Assembly: GCA_030655215.1 (NCBI GenBank)
Contig: JAURVZ010000006.1
Location: forward strand, 1 to 51,040
Direction: 5' to 3'
DNA: 51,040 nucleotides
Source: Pseudolabrys sp.
GTDB taxonomy: Bacteria; Pseudomonadota; Alphaproteobacteria; Rhizobiales; Xanthobacteraceae
A model generated the notes under the pieces. The model ran no database searches. It was not told where the DNA came from and saw only the letters and a list, made by a program, of their open reading frames with translations. Shown here in pieces: positions 34,460-43,731 of this stretch (positions within the stretch are counted from its first letter, which is position 1; each line of letters starts with the position of its first letter). A program made the translations under genes and the position numbers.

Positions 34460-35518
34460 TCAGGCGGCGTTCTGCTGCGAGGCTGAACTATCCAGCTGCT
34501 CACTTTCGGCGCGGCGGCGCGCGATGTGGCGGAGCAGGATGGCCATTTCCTGCCGGATGCTGCTGGAGGTCCGGTCAGATGCGGCGCGCTGAATGCGCTC
34601 GTCTTCCAGCCTGTCGTTGAGCGCCTTGAGCCGGATCTCCGCGGTTTCCCGCTCGACCCGCAACACCGTCTCAAGGAAGGTCGTGTGCTCGCTCTGCGCC
34701 TTGAGCCGGGCACTGGCCTCGCTGCTGGCGACCTCCAAGGCGGCATTGGTCCGGGTCAGGTCCTCACAACGCCGGGCGAGATTATCGCGTGTCTTCAATT
34801 GCACGCTGTGTTCGGCGAACAGGGATTCGACCTTGCGGTTCAGCTCATCAATGATCGCTTCGCTGCGGCCTTGATCGCGTTGATGGGTTTGCTCCGCTTG
34901 ATTGATGGCTTCGTTCAGCCGGGCCGTCTCTTCAGTTGCCACAGCCAATTGCGCTTTCAGCAAAGCGGATTCCTCGAGCGCCATGGTGACGACCATTTCG
35001 CGGTCGTTGAACATCGTCTCGACCGTGAGCATCTTGTTGGCGAGGTCGGCGTGGTCTTCCAGCGCTCTCTTGAGTTGGCTGCGCAGCAGCGCGTTTTCCT
35101 GGTGCAGCGCGGTGACAGCCTTCTTGCGCTCGGCGGCGGCGAGGGCGTGTTGTGTCGCAGTTTCCTGCAAGGCAGCGAAGGCGGCATTGCCCCGCTCGAT
35201 CCCGGCATAGGCAACCTGCAGCTCGGCGGTCTGCCGTTCCTGCAGATTATAGAGGTCGGCAACCTGCGAGCAGCGCGTCAGCAGTTCGCGCTCCTGCTCG
35301 ACGACCTTCTTCTCCAGCGCGCTGGGTCCAGGCGGCGGTGGTAGTTGCAGCGTCGGCCAGGGGCGGGGATCGAGGTCAACCGCGGCAGCGGCCGGAGCAG
35401 GGGGCGGGCCTGCGGAAAACAGATCGTCGTCCAGTTCCACGACGGCGCGGGCGCTCAGCGCCTGGCTTTGCCGCTGGCGCGCGAGGATGTCGTCGACAAT
35501 GGTTTCGAGGTATTTCAA
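34460..35518 (-). CDS. Large coiled-coil protein of unknown function
   Basis: 352 residues from TTG 35518, the only canonical start in frame before the stop at about 35575. A short helix (KYLETIVDDILARQRQ) and a Pro/Ala-rich linker (about 45-85) are followed by about 230 residues of continuous heptad-like helix rich in Glu, Gln, Arg, Leu and Ala, ending in a Ser/Gln/Asp tail. There is no membrane segment, ATPase or enzyme motif. It stands alone and is flanked on both sides by GTTAAC palindromes; an exact CtrA consensus lies 75 bp upstream. This suggests a cell-cycle-regulated polar or cytoskeletal scaffold; that is inference. I do not recognise a named family. Confidence 0.75.
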   Translation of the reverse strand: MKYLETIVDDILARQRQSQALSARAVVELDDDLFSAGPPPAPAAAAVDLDPRPWPTLQLPPPPGPSALEKKVVEQERELLTRCSQVADLYNLQERQTAELQVAYAGIERGNAAFAALQETATQHALAAAERKKAVTALHQENALLRSQLKRALEDHADLANKMLTVETMFNDREMVVTMALEESALLKAQLAVATEETARLNEAINQAEQTHQRDQGRSEAIIDELNRKVESLFAEHSVQLKTRDNLARRCEDLTRTNAALEVASSEASARLKAQSEHTTFLETVLRVERETAEIRLKALNDRLEDERIQRAASDRTSSSIRQEMAILLRHIARRRAESEQLDSSASQQNAA

Positions 35519-35559
35519 TGTCTGCTCGACGAACTGACGCCGCCGGCGCCGAATCGCTC

Positions 35560-35608
35560 GGGTTAACGCCCGTTAACCCTGGAATATCTTACTTAACTAC
35601 CTGTTAAC
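35560..35608. promoter_or_regulatory. GTTAAC palindrome plus exact CtrA-type site TTAA-N7-TTAAC
   Basis: GGGTTAACG-CC-CGTTAACCC (35560-35579) is a perfect 9-bp inverted repeat containing TTAA-N6-TTAA. TTAACTACCTGTTAAC (35593-35608) is an exact TTAA-N7-TTAAC CtrA consensus. They lie 42-90 bp upstream of the coiled-coil gene (minus) and about 135 bp upstream of thyA (plus), so they could act on either. Confidence 0.5.
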
Positions 35609-35741
35609 GCGGCCCAGGCCGGCTTGCGGGACCGGGCCGGGTCAGCGGGGATAAACCGCCCTTCCGGTTGCGGCAGGGGCTAAACTTGCCCATCTTCGCC
35701 CGAGTCGGGCGGTTCTCGCCGCCCCAGCCAGGCTTTCAGCG

Positions 35742-36536
35742 ATGCGCCAATATCTCGATCTGATGGACCATATTCTCCGCCACGGCGCGGAGAAGCATGA
35801 CCGCACCGGCACGGGCACGCGCTCGGTCTTCGGCTATCAGATGCGCTTCGATCTTGCCGACGGCTTTCCGCTGACCACGACCAAGAAGCTGCACATCAAG
35901 TCGATCGTGCACGAACTGCTCTGGTTCCTGGCCGGCGACACCAACATCAAATATCTGAACGACAATGGCGTGCGCATCTGGGACGAATGGGCCGACGAGG
36001 GCGGTGACCTCGGGCCCGTCTATGGCCATCAATGGCGTTCATGGCCGGCCAAGGACGGCCAGACCATCGATCAGATTTCTAACGTGATCGCGATGATCAA
36101 GAAAAACCCGGACTCGCGCCGGCTGATCGTCACGGCGTGGAATCCGGCCGATGTCGACAAGATGGCGCTGCCGCCGTGTCACTGCTTGTTCCAGTTCTAT
36201 GTCGCTGACGGCAAGTTATCGTGCCAGCTCTATCAGCGTTCGGCCGATGTCTTTCTCGGCGTGCCGTTCAACATCGCATCCTATGCGCTGCTGACCATGA
36301 TGGTGGCGCAGGTCACAGGCTACAAGCCCGGTGAGTTCATCCACTCTTTCGGCGATGTGCATCTGTACAACAATCACATCGAGCAGGCCGAATTGCAGTT
36401 GTCGCGTGCCACCAAGGCGCTGCCGACGATTCTGATCAATCCGGACGTGAAGGACATCTTCGCCTTCAAGTTCGAGGATTTCACCATCGAGAATTACGAG
36501 CCGCATCCGCACATCAAGGCCGTGGTGGCGGTGTGA
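35742..36536 (+). CDS. thyA: Thymidylate synthase
   Basis: 264 residues, the same length as the E. coli enzyme. It methylates dUMP to dTMP with methylenetetrahydrofolate. The catalytic Cys146 is in [11 protein letters not shown]. The folate/dUMP motifs [34 protein letters not shown] and HIKAVVAV are intact. The stop overlaps the GTG start of the next gene (GTGA), and folA follows it, so dTMP synthesis and dihydrofolate recycling are encoded together. Confidence 0.98.
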   Translation: MRQYLDLMDHILRHGAEKHDRTGTGTRSVFGYQMRFDLADGFPLTTTKKLHIKSIVHELLWFLAGDTNIKYLNDNGVRIWDEWADEGGDLGPVYGHQWRSWPAKDGQTIDQISNVIAMIKKNPDSRRLIVTAWNPADVDKMALPPCHCLFQFYVADGKLSCQLYQRSADVFLGVPFNIASYALLTMMVAQVTGYKPGEFIHSFGDVHLYNNHIEQAELQLSRATKALPTILINPDVKDIFAFKFEDFTIENYEPHPHIKAVVAV

Positions 36537-37024
36537 GCATCAATATCCGCGCTGCGCGGGCAGAAGACACGCAACTGATCTTCGACATGGTGCATGAACT
36601 GGCGACTTACGAAAAGCTGGCGGACGAAGTCGATGCGACGCCCGAGATCATCGGTGCGGCGCTGTTCGGCAAAGAGCCGCGGTTGTTCTGCGACATCGCT
36701 GAGTGGAACGGCGAGCCGGCTGGCCAAGCTCTGTGGTTCATGAATTTCTCGTCGTTTCGCGGCCGGCACGGCATCTATCTCGAGGACCTGTTCGTTCGTC
36801 CGGATTATCGCGGCAAGGGTCTCGGCAAGGCGCTGATGGCCCGGCTGGCGCAGCGCTGCGTCGAGCAGGGGCTGGCGCGCTTTGAATGGGTGGTGCTGGA
36901 CTGGAACACGCCGTCGATTGAGTTCTACAAGTCGATCGGCGCCGATGTTCTCGACGACTGGAAAATCTGCCGGCTCAGCGGGCCGGCCTTGCAGGCCTTT
37001 GCGGACAAGGAAGCGCGCGCATGA
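36533..37024 (+). CDS. GNAT family N-acetyltransferase
   Basis: 163 residues from GTG 36533. The acetyl-CoA loop [14 protein letters not shown] (about 86-99) and the following [15 protein letters not shown] are those of the diamine/spermidine-acetyltransferase-like branch of GNATs. It is embedded in the thyA-folA operon by 4-nt overlaps at both ends (GTGA and ATGA), so all three are translationally coupled. The substrate cannot be read. Its presence between thyA and folA is a known arrangement in this order to my knowledge. Confidence 0.88.
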   Translation: MSINIRAARAEDTQLIFDMVHELATYEKLADEVDATPEIIGAALFGKEPRLFCDIAEWNGEPAGQALWFMNFSSFRGRHGIYLEDLFVRPDYRGKGLGKALMARLAQRCVEQGLARFEWVVLDWNTPSIEFYKSIGADVLDDWKICRLSGPALQAFADKEARA

Positions 37025-37524
37025 AGATCGTGCTGGTCGCTGCTATCGGTCGCAACAATGTCATCGGCCGTGGCGGCCAATTGCCTTGGCGGTTGAAATC
37101 CGATCTCAAATATTTCCGCGCTGTCACGATCGGCAAACCAGTGGTGATGGGCCGCAAGACTTATGACTCGATCGGCAAGCCGCTGCCCGGACGCACCAAT
37201 ATCGTGATGACCAAGGATCTCGGCCTCAACGTGCATGGCGGGGTGCTGGCCAACAGCCTGGATGCAGCTCTCGGCTTTGCCCGACAGGATGCCGAGCGGC
37301 GAGGCGTCGACGAGATCATGATCATCGGTGGCGGCGATATTTTCGAACGCACCTTGCCAATGGCCGACCGGCTGGAAATCACGCATGTGAATGCCAGCCC
37401 GGAAGGCGACGCGTTTTTCCCCCGCATCGAGCCGTCAGACTGGCGCGAGTCGAAGCGCGTCTCGTTTCCGGCCGGCCCTGATGACGACGCCAGCTTCGAC
37501 GTGACGACCTATGTCAGGGCTTGA
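37021..37524 (+). CDS. folA: Dihydrofolate reductase
   Basis: 167 residues. The motifs IGRNNVIGRGGQLPWRLKSDLKYFR, VMGRKTYDSIGKPLPGRTN and IIGGGDIFE are the complete DHFR set, including the Asp of the active site in the LPWRLKSDLK helix. It regenerates tetrahydrofolate used up by ThyA. The start overlaps the GNAT stop (ATGA). It is convergent with the SDR gene 9 bp further on. Confidence 0.96.
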   Translation: MKIVLVAAIGRNNVIGRGGQLPWRLKSDLKYFRAVTIGKPVVMGRKTYDSIGKPLPGRTNIVMTKDLGLNVHGGVLANSLDAALGFARQDAERRGVDEIMIIGGGDIFERTLPMADRLEITHVNASPEGDAFFPRIEPSDWRESKRVSFPAGPDDDASFDVTTYVRA

Positions 37525-37533
37525 GGGCGCTCT

Positions 37534-38307
37534 TCAAGCCTGCACCGAATAACCGCCATCGACAGCAATCGCCGCGCCGGTGATGAAGTCGGACGCCGGC
37601 GCGGCCAGAAACACCGCAACACCGGCGAAGTCGCCCGGTTCGCCCCAGCGCTGCGCCGGTGTGCGCGCCAGCACGCGGTCGTGCAAGCCTTCGACCTGTT
37701 CGCGCGCCTTCTTGGTCAGTTCGGTATTGATCCAGCCGGGCAGGATCGTGTTGACCTGGATATTGTCTTTCGCCCAGGCGATGGCCAGCGACTTGGCCAT
37801 TTGTACAATGGCACCTTTGCTCGATGCGTAAGGCGCGGCATAGGAAGAGGCGAAGGTCGACATCATCGAGCCGATATTGATGATCTTGCCGCCGCCGCTC
37901 TTTTTCATATGCGGGTAGGCGGCCTGCGAGCACATGAAGGCGCTGGTCAGGTTGGTGTTCATGACCAGATGCCAGTCGGCCGCGGTCAGTTGTTCCGGCG
38001 GCTTGCGTACGCTGGTACCGGCATTGTTGATGAGGATGTCGAGGCGGCCGAATTTTTGCGCCACCTGGTCGATGGCCTGGTGGCAGGAGGTTTCCTCAAG
38101 CACGTCGATCTCGACGAAAGTGGCCTGCGCGCCGGCGGCTTTGAGTTCCGCCAATGCGGCGTCGGCCTTGGCCTTGTTGCGCCCGGCAATCACCACCGTC
38201 GCGCCGGCGGCCGCCAGACCCTTGGCCATGCCTAAGCCGATGCCGCCGTTACCACCGGTGATAAGCGCCACGCGATTACTCAGATCGAAAGCTGTCATTG
38301 TCGCCAT
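37534..38307 (-). CDS. SDR family oxidoreductase
   Basis: About 257 residues from ATG 38307 (MATMTAFDLSNRVALITGG); an upstream extension to 38397 is Cys-rich with no similarity and was not used. The NAD(P)-binding GGNGGIGLGMA, NNAG (INNAGTSVRKP), and catalytic Ser and Y-x3-K in YAAPYASSKGA are those of classical short-chain dehydrogenases. The C-terminal DFITGAAIAVDGGYSVQA is the usual SDR end. Gluconate 5-dehydrogenase-like or 3-oxoacyl-ACP reductase-like activity is possible. It sits on the opposite strand between folA and hflK. Confidence 0.92.
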   Translation of the reverse strand: MATMTAFDLSNRVALITGGNGGIGLGMAKGLAAAGATVVIAGRNKAKADAALAELKAAGAQATFVEIDVLEETSCHQAIDQVAQKFGRLDILINNAGTSVRKPPEQLTAADWHLVMNTNLTSAFMCSQAAYPHMKKSGGGKIINIGSMMSTFASSYAAPYASSKGAIVQMAKSLAIAWAKDNIQVNTILPGWINTELTKKAREQVEGLHDRVLARTPAQRWGEPGDFAGVAVFLAAPASDFITGAAIAVDGGYSVQA

Positions 38308-38520
38308 CCCCATTCCGATCGGGATTCTGATGTGTCCCGATATCCGGCAGCAAGTATCGCACAGTCCGCTGGTACTGCTGCAAAATTTCAGCTTCAAGGG
38401 CCGGGAAAACGGCCTTAATGCCGCACGGCGGCGCGTTGTATCGTGCCCTTGCGTCCCCTATAACCCCTCCCAACTAAGGTCCAGCCGGCCCGATCAGCCC
38501 GGCTCTGGGAGATATTTTCG

Positions 38521-39687
38521 ATGCCATGGAGCAATCAAGGTGGTGGTGGATCCGGCGGGAGTAGCGGCGGTAACGGCGGCCCGTGGGGCGGCGGTGGCGG
38601 CAGCAAGGGCCCGTGGGGATCGGGCCCGCAGTCGTCGGGCCCGCGACCGCCGGATCTGGAGGAAATCCTCCGCCGTGGCCAGGACAAACTGCGCGGCGTG
38701 CTGCCGGGCGGCAATCTCGGCAGCAAGGGCTTCGCCCTGCTGGCGCTGGCCGCTGTGGCGCTCTGGGGTTTCTCCGGCTTCTTCAAGGTCGAACCGGACG
38801 AACTCGGCGTCGTCCTGCGCTTCGGCAAGGATGTGCGCGAAGTACAGCCCGGCCTGAACTATCATTTGCCGTATCCGATCGAGACCGTGCTGACGCCGAA
38901 GGCGTTGCGCGTGAACAAGATCGATATCGGCATGCGCACCGTTGACGATGCCCGCCGTGGTTCGACCGTACGTGACGTACCGGAAGAGAGCCTGATGCTC
39001 ACCGGCGACGAAAACATCGTCGACGTCGACTTCTCGGTGCTGTGGAAGATCAAGCCGACCGGCGTCGGCCAGTATCTGTTCAACATCCAGAATCCCGAAG
39101 GCACCGTGAAAGCGGTCGCCGAAGGCGCGATGCGTGAAGTTGTCGGCCGTTCCGACATTCAGCCGATCCTGACCGGCGCGCGCCAGACCATTGAAAACGC
39201 CGTGCAGGAGCTGATGCAGAAGACGCTCGACACATATGGTGCCGGCATCCTGGTGCAGCAGGTTCAGTTGCAGAAGGTCGATCCGCCGACGCAGGTCATT
39301 GACGCCTTCCGCGACGTGCAGGCGGCCCGCGCCGATCTTGAGCGCGCGGTCAACGAATCGCAGACTTACGCCAACAAGGTCGTGCCGGAAGCGCGCGGCC
39401 GCGTGGCGCAGATCACGCAAGGCGCGGAAGCCTACAAGTCGCAGACCGTGGCGGAGGCCACCGGTCAGACCTCGCGCTTCACCAAGATCTACGAGCAGTA
39501 CAAGAAGGCGCCCGAGGTCACCCGCGAGCGTATGTATCTCGAGACCATGGAGCGCGTGCTCGGTGGCGCCGACAAGATCATCATGGATAGCGGCCGCGAA
39601 GGCGGCGGCGGCGTGGTGCCTTATCTGCCGCTCGGTGAACTCAATCGCCCGGCGCAGCCGCGGACCCAGACGGGAGCACGGCCATGA
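38521..39687 (+). CDS. hflK: HflK, subunit of the HflKC modulator of FtsH
   Basis: 388 residues. The N-terminal Gly/Ser/Pro-rich tail (about 1-55) is typical of HflK. A transmembrane helix (about 65-83, GFALLALAAVALWGFSGFF) leads into the SPFH domain (FKVEPDELGVVLRFG, LNYHLPYPIETVLTP). The C-terminal helix has the usual EQYKKAPEVTRERMYLETME. HflK and HflC form a large cage around FtsH in the inner membrane and control its proteolysis. It overlaps hflC by 4 nt (ATGA). Confidence 0.95.
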   Translation: MPWSNQGGGGSGGSSGGNGGPWGGGGGSKGPWGSGPQSSGPRPPDLEEILRRGQDKLRGVLPGGNLGSKGFALLALAAVALWGFSGFFKVEPDELGVVLRFGKDVREVQPGLNYHLPYPIETVLTPKALRVNKIDIGMRTVDDARRGSTVRDVPEESLMLTGDENIVDVDFSVLWKIKPTGVGQYLFNIQNPEGTVKAVAEGAMREVVGRSDIQPILTGARQTIENAVQELMQKTLDTYGAGILVQQVQLQKVDPPTQVIDAFRDVQAARADLERAVNESQTYANKVVPEARGRVAQITQGAEAYKSQTVAEATGQTSRFTKIYEQYKKAPEVTRERMYLETMERVLGGADKIIMDSGREGGGGVVPYLPLGELNRPAQPRTQTGARP

Positions 39688-40610
39688 GGCTTAATTTCAT
39701 CGGCGGCGTTGCCGCCGTCCTCGTCGTCGCCGCGCTGATCATTGGCTACGCGTCATTGTTCGCCGTTTATCAGACGCAACAGGTGCTCGTGGTTCGCCTC
39801 GGCCAGCCGGTGCGCGTGGTCAGCGAGCCCGGCCTGAACGTGAAGGTGCCGTTCATCGACCAGGTGATCGCCATCGACAAGCGCATCCTCGATCTGGAAG
39901 CGCCGGCGCAGGAAGTCATCGCCTCCGACCAGAAGCGTCTGGTGGTCGACGCCTTCGCCCGTTATCGCATCAAGGATCCGCTACGCTTCTATCAGTCGCT
40001 CGGTTCGATCCAGGGCGCCAACTCGCAGTTGACCATCCTGCTCAACTCGGCGCTGCGCCGCGTGCTCGGCGAGGCGACCTTCACCAATGTGGTGCGCGAT
40101 CAGCGTTCCGAGTTGATGGAGCGCATCCTCGGTCTGGTCGACAAGGAAGCAGCCGGTTACGGCATCAGCGTCGTCGACGTTCGTATCCGCCGCGCCGATT
40201 TGCCTGAGCAGAACAGCCAGGCGGTCTATCAGCGGATGCAGACCGAGCGTGCCCGTGAAGCGGCGGAGTTCCGCGCGCAGGGTGCACAGCGCGCGCAGGA
40301 AATCCGCTCGCGCGCCGATCGTGAAGTAACCGTGCTGGTTGCGGAAGCGACGTCGAAGTCGGAACAGATCCGCGGTGAGGGCGACGCAACCCGAAACCAG
40401 ATCTTCGCCGATGCCTTCAACCAGGATGCGGACTTCTTCGCCTTCTACCGCTCGATGCAGGCCTATGAATCGAGCATGAAGTCGGGCGATACCCGCTTGC
40501 TGCTGAAGCCGGACACCAACTTCTTCCGCTTCTTCAACGACCCATCGGGCAAAATGCCTGCGGCGTCTGCCGCTCCAGCCGCGGCGCCCGCCGCTGCTGC
40601 AGTCAGGTAA
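39684..40610 (+). CDS. hflC: HflC, subunit of the HflKC modulator of FtsH
   Basis: 308 residues: an N-terminal transmembrane helix (about 7-25), the SPFH domain (QTQQVLVVRLGQPVRVV, GLNVKVPFIDQVIAIDKRIL) and a long helix with the conserved MQTERAREAAEFRAQG and the RSMQAYESS block. The Ala/Pro-rich tail after FFRFFNDPSG is variable in the family. It is coupled to hflK and followed 18 bp later by the DUF2065 gene. Confidence 0.95.
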   Translation: MRLNFIGGVAAVLVVAALIIGYASLFAVYQTQQVLVVRLGQPVRVVSEPGLNVKVPFIDQVIAIDKRILDLEAPAQEVIASDQKRLVVDAFARYRIKDPLRFYQSLGSIQGANSQLTILLNSALRRVLGEATFTNVVRDQRSELMERILGLVDKEAAGYGISVVDVRIRRADLPEQNSQAVYQRMQTERAREAAEFRAQGAQRAQEIRSRADREVTVLVAEATSKSEQIRGEGDATRNQIFADAFNQDADFFAFYRSMQAYESSMKSGDTRLLLKPDTNFFRFFNDPSGKMPAASAAPAAAPAAAAVR

Positions 40611-40628
40611 CGAGCTAGCGCGGCCAGC

Positions 40629-40814
40629 ATGACCGACTTTCTGGCCGCGCTTGCACTGCTCTTCGTCATCGAAGGGCTGGTCTTTGCCGCATTTCCGGCT
40701 CACGCCAAGAAGGCGATGCAGAGCGCCGTCGAAACGCCCGAGGCGACATTGCGCGTCATCGGCATTGGCTCGGCGGTCATCGGCGTCCTGGCCGTCTGGC
40801 TCATCCGCAGCTAG
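40629..40814 (+). CDS. DUF2065 (YjeT-like) small membrane protein
   Basis: 61 residues: two transmembrane helices (LAALALLFVIEGLVFAAFP and VIGIGSAVIGVLAVWLI) around a short loop with KKAM. The family is regularly found after hflKC, as here. The function is unknown; membrane protease accessory is the usual suggestion. Confidence 0.85.
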   Translation: MTDFLAALALLFVIEGLVFAAFPAHAKKAMQSAVETPEATLRVIGIGSAVIGVLAVWLIRS

Positions 40815-40999
40815 CCGCCGGCCCCCATCGCCAAATCTATCGCTTTTACAGCCGAATCGGCGTCTCATCCTGTGGGCGCTCGCATTGTATTGATGGCAGT
40901 GCCGAGAAACGCCCTTGAAACGCCGCGAAGTCGGCGGCAGTCTCGGCATTGACCCGCTTTTCGCATCTTGCCCGCTTTCCTTTTGGAGAACCGACGCCC

Positions 41000-42520
41000 A
41001 TGGGCGCACTTTTCCCTTCACGACTTCTGCGCTCGGGCCGGTCCGGCCTGTCACTTTTGACCGCTGCCGCCATCGCCTGGCCGCTGATGACCGTCCCGGT
41101 GCAGGCGCGCGGACCTGAGAACATTGCCGACGTCGCCGAGCAGGTGATCGATGCGGTCGTCAACATCTCGACCAAGCAGTCGGTCGATGTGAAGGCCGGT
41201 GGCGGCGCCATGCCGCAACTGCCGCCAGGCTCGCCCTTCGAGGAGTTCTTCGAGGAGTTCTTCAAGAACCGCCGCGGTCCCGGTGCGCCGGGTACGCCCG
41301 GTACGCCGCCCGGCGGCGGCAACACGCCGCGCCGTGCCAATTCGCTCGGCTCCGGCTTCATCATCGATGCGTCGGGCTTTGTCGTCACCAACAACCACGT
41401 CATTGCCGACTCCGACGAGATCAGCGTCATTCTCAATGACGGCACCACGATGAAGGCCGAGCTGATCGGCACCGACAAAAAGAGCGATCTCGCGTTGCTC
41501 AAGGTGACGCCGACCAAGCCGCTCAAGGCAGTTAAGTTCGGCGACAGCGACAGCGTGCGTCTCGGCGAATGGGTGATCGCCATCGGCAATCCGTTCAGCC
41601 TCGGCGGCACGGTCACCGCCGGCATCGTCTCGGCGCGCAACCGCGACATCAATTCTGGACCTTACGACAACTACATTCAGACGGACGCCTCGATCAATCG
41701 CGGCAATTCCGGCGGTCCCTTGTTCAACCTCAATGGCGACGTGATCGGCGTCAATACCGCGATTATCTCGCCGTCGGGCGGCTCGATCGGCATCGGCTTC
41801 GCCGTGCCGGCCAAGAGTGCGCTGGCCGTGATCGACCAGTTGCGCGACTTCAAGGAAGTGCGGCGTGGCTGGCTCGGCGTACGCATTCAGCAGGTGACCG
41901 ATGAAATCGCCGAAAGCCTCAGCATCAAGCCGACACGCGGCGCGCTGATCGCCGGCATTGATGAAAAGGGTCCGGCCAAGCCTGCCGGCATCGAGCCGGG
42001 CGATGTTGTCGTCAAGTTCGACGGCAAGGACATCAAGGAAATGCGCGATCTGCCGAAGATCGTCGCGGATACGCCGGTCGGCAAGGATGTCGACGTGCTG
42101 ATCATCCGCAAGGGCAAGGAAGAGACCAAGATCGTCAAGCTCGGTCGTCTTGAAGACGGTGAGAAGCAGGCATCGCTTGCCGCGCCGAAAGCCACCGATA
42201 CGCCGGAAGAAAAGTCAGCGGTGAAGAAGGCGCTTGGCCTCGATCTCGGCAACCTGACCGCCGACGCACGCAAGAAGTACAAGATCAAGGAAGCGGTGAA
42301 AGGCGTGCTGATTACCGGTGTCGATGCCAATTCACCGGCGGCCGAAAAGCGTCTGCAGCCCGGCATGGTGATCTCGGAAGTGCAGCAGCAGCCCGTGACC
42401 AATGCCGCCGATCTGCAGAAGCGCGTCGATCAGTTGAAGAAGGAAGGCAAGAAGGCGGTGGTCTTGCTGGTCGTGTCGCCGGATGGCGATCCGAACTTCG
42501 TCGCGATTACGCTGCAGTAG
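41000..42520 (+). CDS. degP: Do-family periplasmic serine protease/chaperone
   Basis: 506 residues from ATG 41000, which has GGAGAA upstream; a TTG at 40949 is less likely. The signal peptide ends VPVQA. The protease triad is His133 (NNHVIAD), Asp163 (KKSDLALLKV) and Ser237 (NRGNSGGPLF). Two PDZ domains follow (GWLGVRIQQV, about 295; KGVLITGVDANSPAAEK, about 435). A Pro/Gly loop near 93-110 varies among relatives. It degrades or refolds damaged envelope proteins and is the last gene of the hflKC-DUF2065-degP run. A cluster of GGGGAGG hairpins follows the stop. Confidence 0.96.
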   Translation: MGALFPSRLLRSGRSGLSLLTAAAIAWPLMTVPVQARGPENIADVAEQVIDAVVNISTKQSVDVKAGGGAMPQLPPGSPFEEFFEEFFKNRRGPGAPGTPGTPPGGGNTPRRANSLGSGFIIDASGFVVTNNHVIADSDEISVILNDGTTMKAELIGTDKKSDLALLKVTPTKPLKAVKFGDSDSVRLGEWVIAIGNPFSLGGTVTAGIVSARNRDINSGPYDNYIQTDASINRGNSGGPLFNLNGDVIGVNTAIISPSGGSIGIGFAVPAKSALAVIDQLRDFKEVRRGWLGVRIQQVTDEIAESLSIKPTRGALIAGIDEKGPAKPAGIEPGDVVVKFDGKDIKEMRDLPKIVADTPVGKDVDVLIIRKGKEETKIVKLGRLEDGEKQASLAAPKATDTPEEKSAVKKALGLDLGNLTADARKKYKIKEAVKGVLITGVDANSPAAEKRLQPGMVISEVQQQPVTNAADLQKRVDQLKKEGKKAVVLLVVSPDGDPNFVAITLQ

Positions 42521-42526
42521 TGCTTC

Positions 42527-42756
42527 TTATCCCTCCCCTGAAAGGGGAGGCAATCGCATATGAAAACTGTTCGAGCGCTTCCTTTCTTCTCCCTCCCCCC
42601 TTGCGGGGGAGGGTTGGGGAGGGGGGTATTACTCGTTCAGAGCTCGCCGTTTACCCCCCTCCCGACCGTCTTCGCCTACGGCTTCGACGGTCGACCTCCC
42701 CCGCAAGGGGGGAGGTGAAGTAAGAGCTTCGCGCGGTCCTCCCCTGCGGGGAGGGA
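42527..42756. repeat. Cluster of CCTCCCC/GGGGAGG palindromic repeats
   Basis: Hairpins with CCTCCCC and GGGGAGG arms lie at 42532-42550, 42591-42613, about 42655-42716 (a larger one with a GACCGTC/GACGGTC inner stem) and 42738-42754. They fill the space between the convergent degP and serB genes. The last lies directly after the serB stop and may serve as its terminator. This is a dispersed intergenic repeat family of alphaproteobacteria, not a CRISPR. Confidence 0.75.
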
Positions 42757-43641
42757 TTAAGAAGCGAATTCCTCCCGCTTATACCCCTGCATATACAGCA
42801 GCGCCGTCAGGTCGCCGTGCTCGATGCGCGCCGGAGCGGCGGCGGCCACCGCCGGTTTGGCGTGATAGGCAACGCCCAAGCCTGCTTCCATGATCATGTC
42901 GAGATCGTTGGCGCCGTCGCCAGTGACAAGCGCATCGGCCGGCGCAACATGAAGCGTCTCGCACAGCTCGAGCAAAGTCGCGCGCTTGGTCTCGCGGCCA
43001 AAGATCGGTTCCTGCACAAAACCCGCAAGCTTGTCGCCGTCGACCATCAACACATTGGCGCGTGCTTCATTGAAGCCGACCATCTCGGCGATGACGCCGG
43101 TGAACAAAGTGAAGCCGCCGGACACGAGGCAAGTGAAGGCGCCGTTCTTGCGCATGGTCTGCACCAGCGCGCGGCCGCCCGGCGTCAAGGTGATGTGCTT
43201 CTCGATCACCTCACGCACAACGCTGACCGGCAGGCCCTTGAGCAGCGCGACGCGTTCGCGCAAAGCCGGTTCGAATTCGATCTCGCCGCGCATGGCGCGT
43301 TCGGTGATCGCCGACACATGATCTTTGAGGCCGACGAAGGCGGCCAGCTCATCGATGCATTCCTGGCCGATCATGGTGGAGTCCATGTCGGCGAGAAACA
43401 GCTTCTTGCGGCGGTGCGCGACGGGCTGGATGACGACATCGACGCTGGTGAAGAGCGCGCGAAGGTCTTCGGACAGGGCGCGTTGGTCGTCGCCGTCCGG
43501 CAGGCTGAAGGGAATGTCGGCGGCGGAGCCTTTGTCGAGCCATTGCGTCGCCCCGGCGCCGGGCAGTGCGGCGCGGGAACGCTCGAGCAATGATGGATCG
43601 AGTGCGCCGGGAAGCGCAATGAATGTTGCGACGTGGGTCAT
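42757..43641 (-). CDS. serB: Phosphoserine phosphatase
   Basis: 294 residues from ATG 43641 (MTHVATFIALPGALDPSLL); the frame can be extended to 43710 but without similarity. The HAD motif ADMDSTMIGQECIDELA and the later ALVTGDGANDLDMI are the SerB signature; the first Asp is the phospho-acceptor. It catalyses the last step of L-serine synthesis. It is convergent with degP and divergent from miaA. The N-terminal region is longer than the minimal enzyme, as is usual in this order. Confidence 0.95.
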   Translation of the reverse strand: MTHVATFIALPGALDPSLLERSRAALPGAGATQWLDKGSAADIPFSLPDGDDQRALSEDLRALFTSVDVVIQPVAHRRKKLFLADMDSTMIGQECIDELAAFVGLKDHVSAITERAMRGEIEFEPALRERVALLKGLPVSVVREVIEKHITLTPGGRALVQTMRKNGAFTCLVSGGFTLFTGVIAEMVGFNEARANVLMVDGDKLAGFVQEPIFGRETKRATLLELCETLHVAPADALVTGDGANDLDMIMEAGLGVAYHAKPAVAAAAPARIEHGDLTALLYMQGYKREEFAS

Positions 43642-43731
43642 GCGCGGGCTGTTAGCAAGTTTGCCGCGAAAAGACCAACTGCCTCGCGAAGCTACCTGCA
43701 ATGTCTTCATTGGGTAGAGTATCGCATCACG

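Noticed and set aside
42527..42756. Possible CRISPR array
   Set aside because: The units are palindromes of varying length with irregular spacing and no equal-sized unique spacers; no cas genes.
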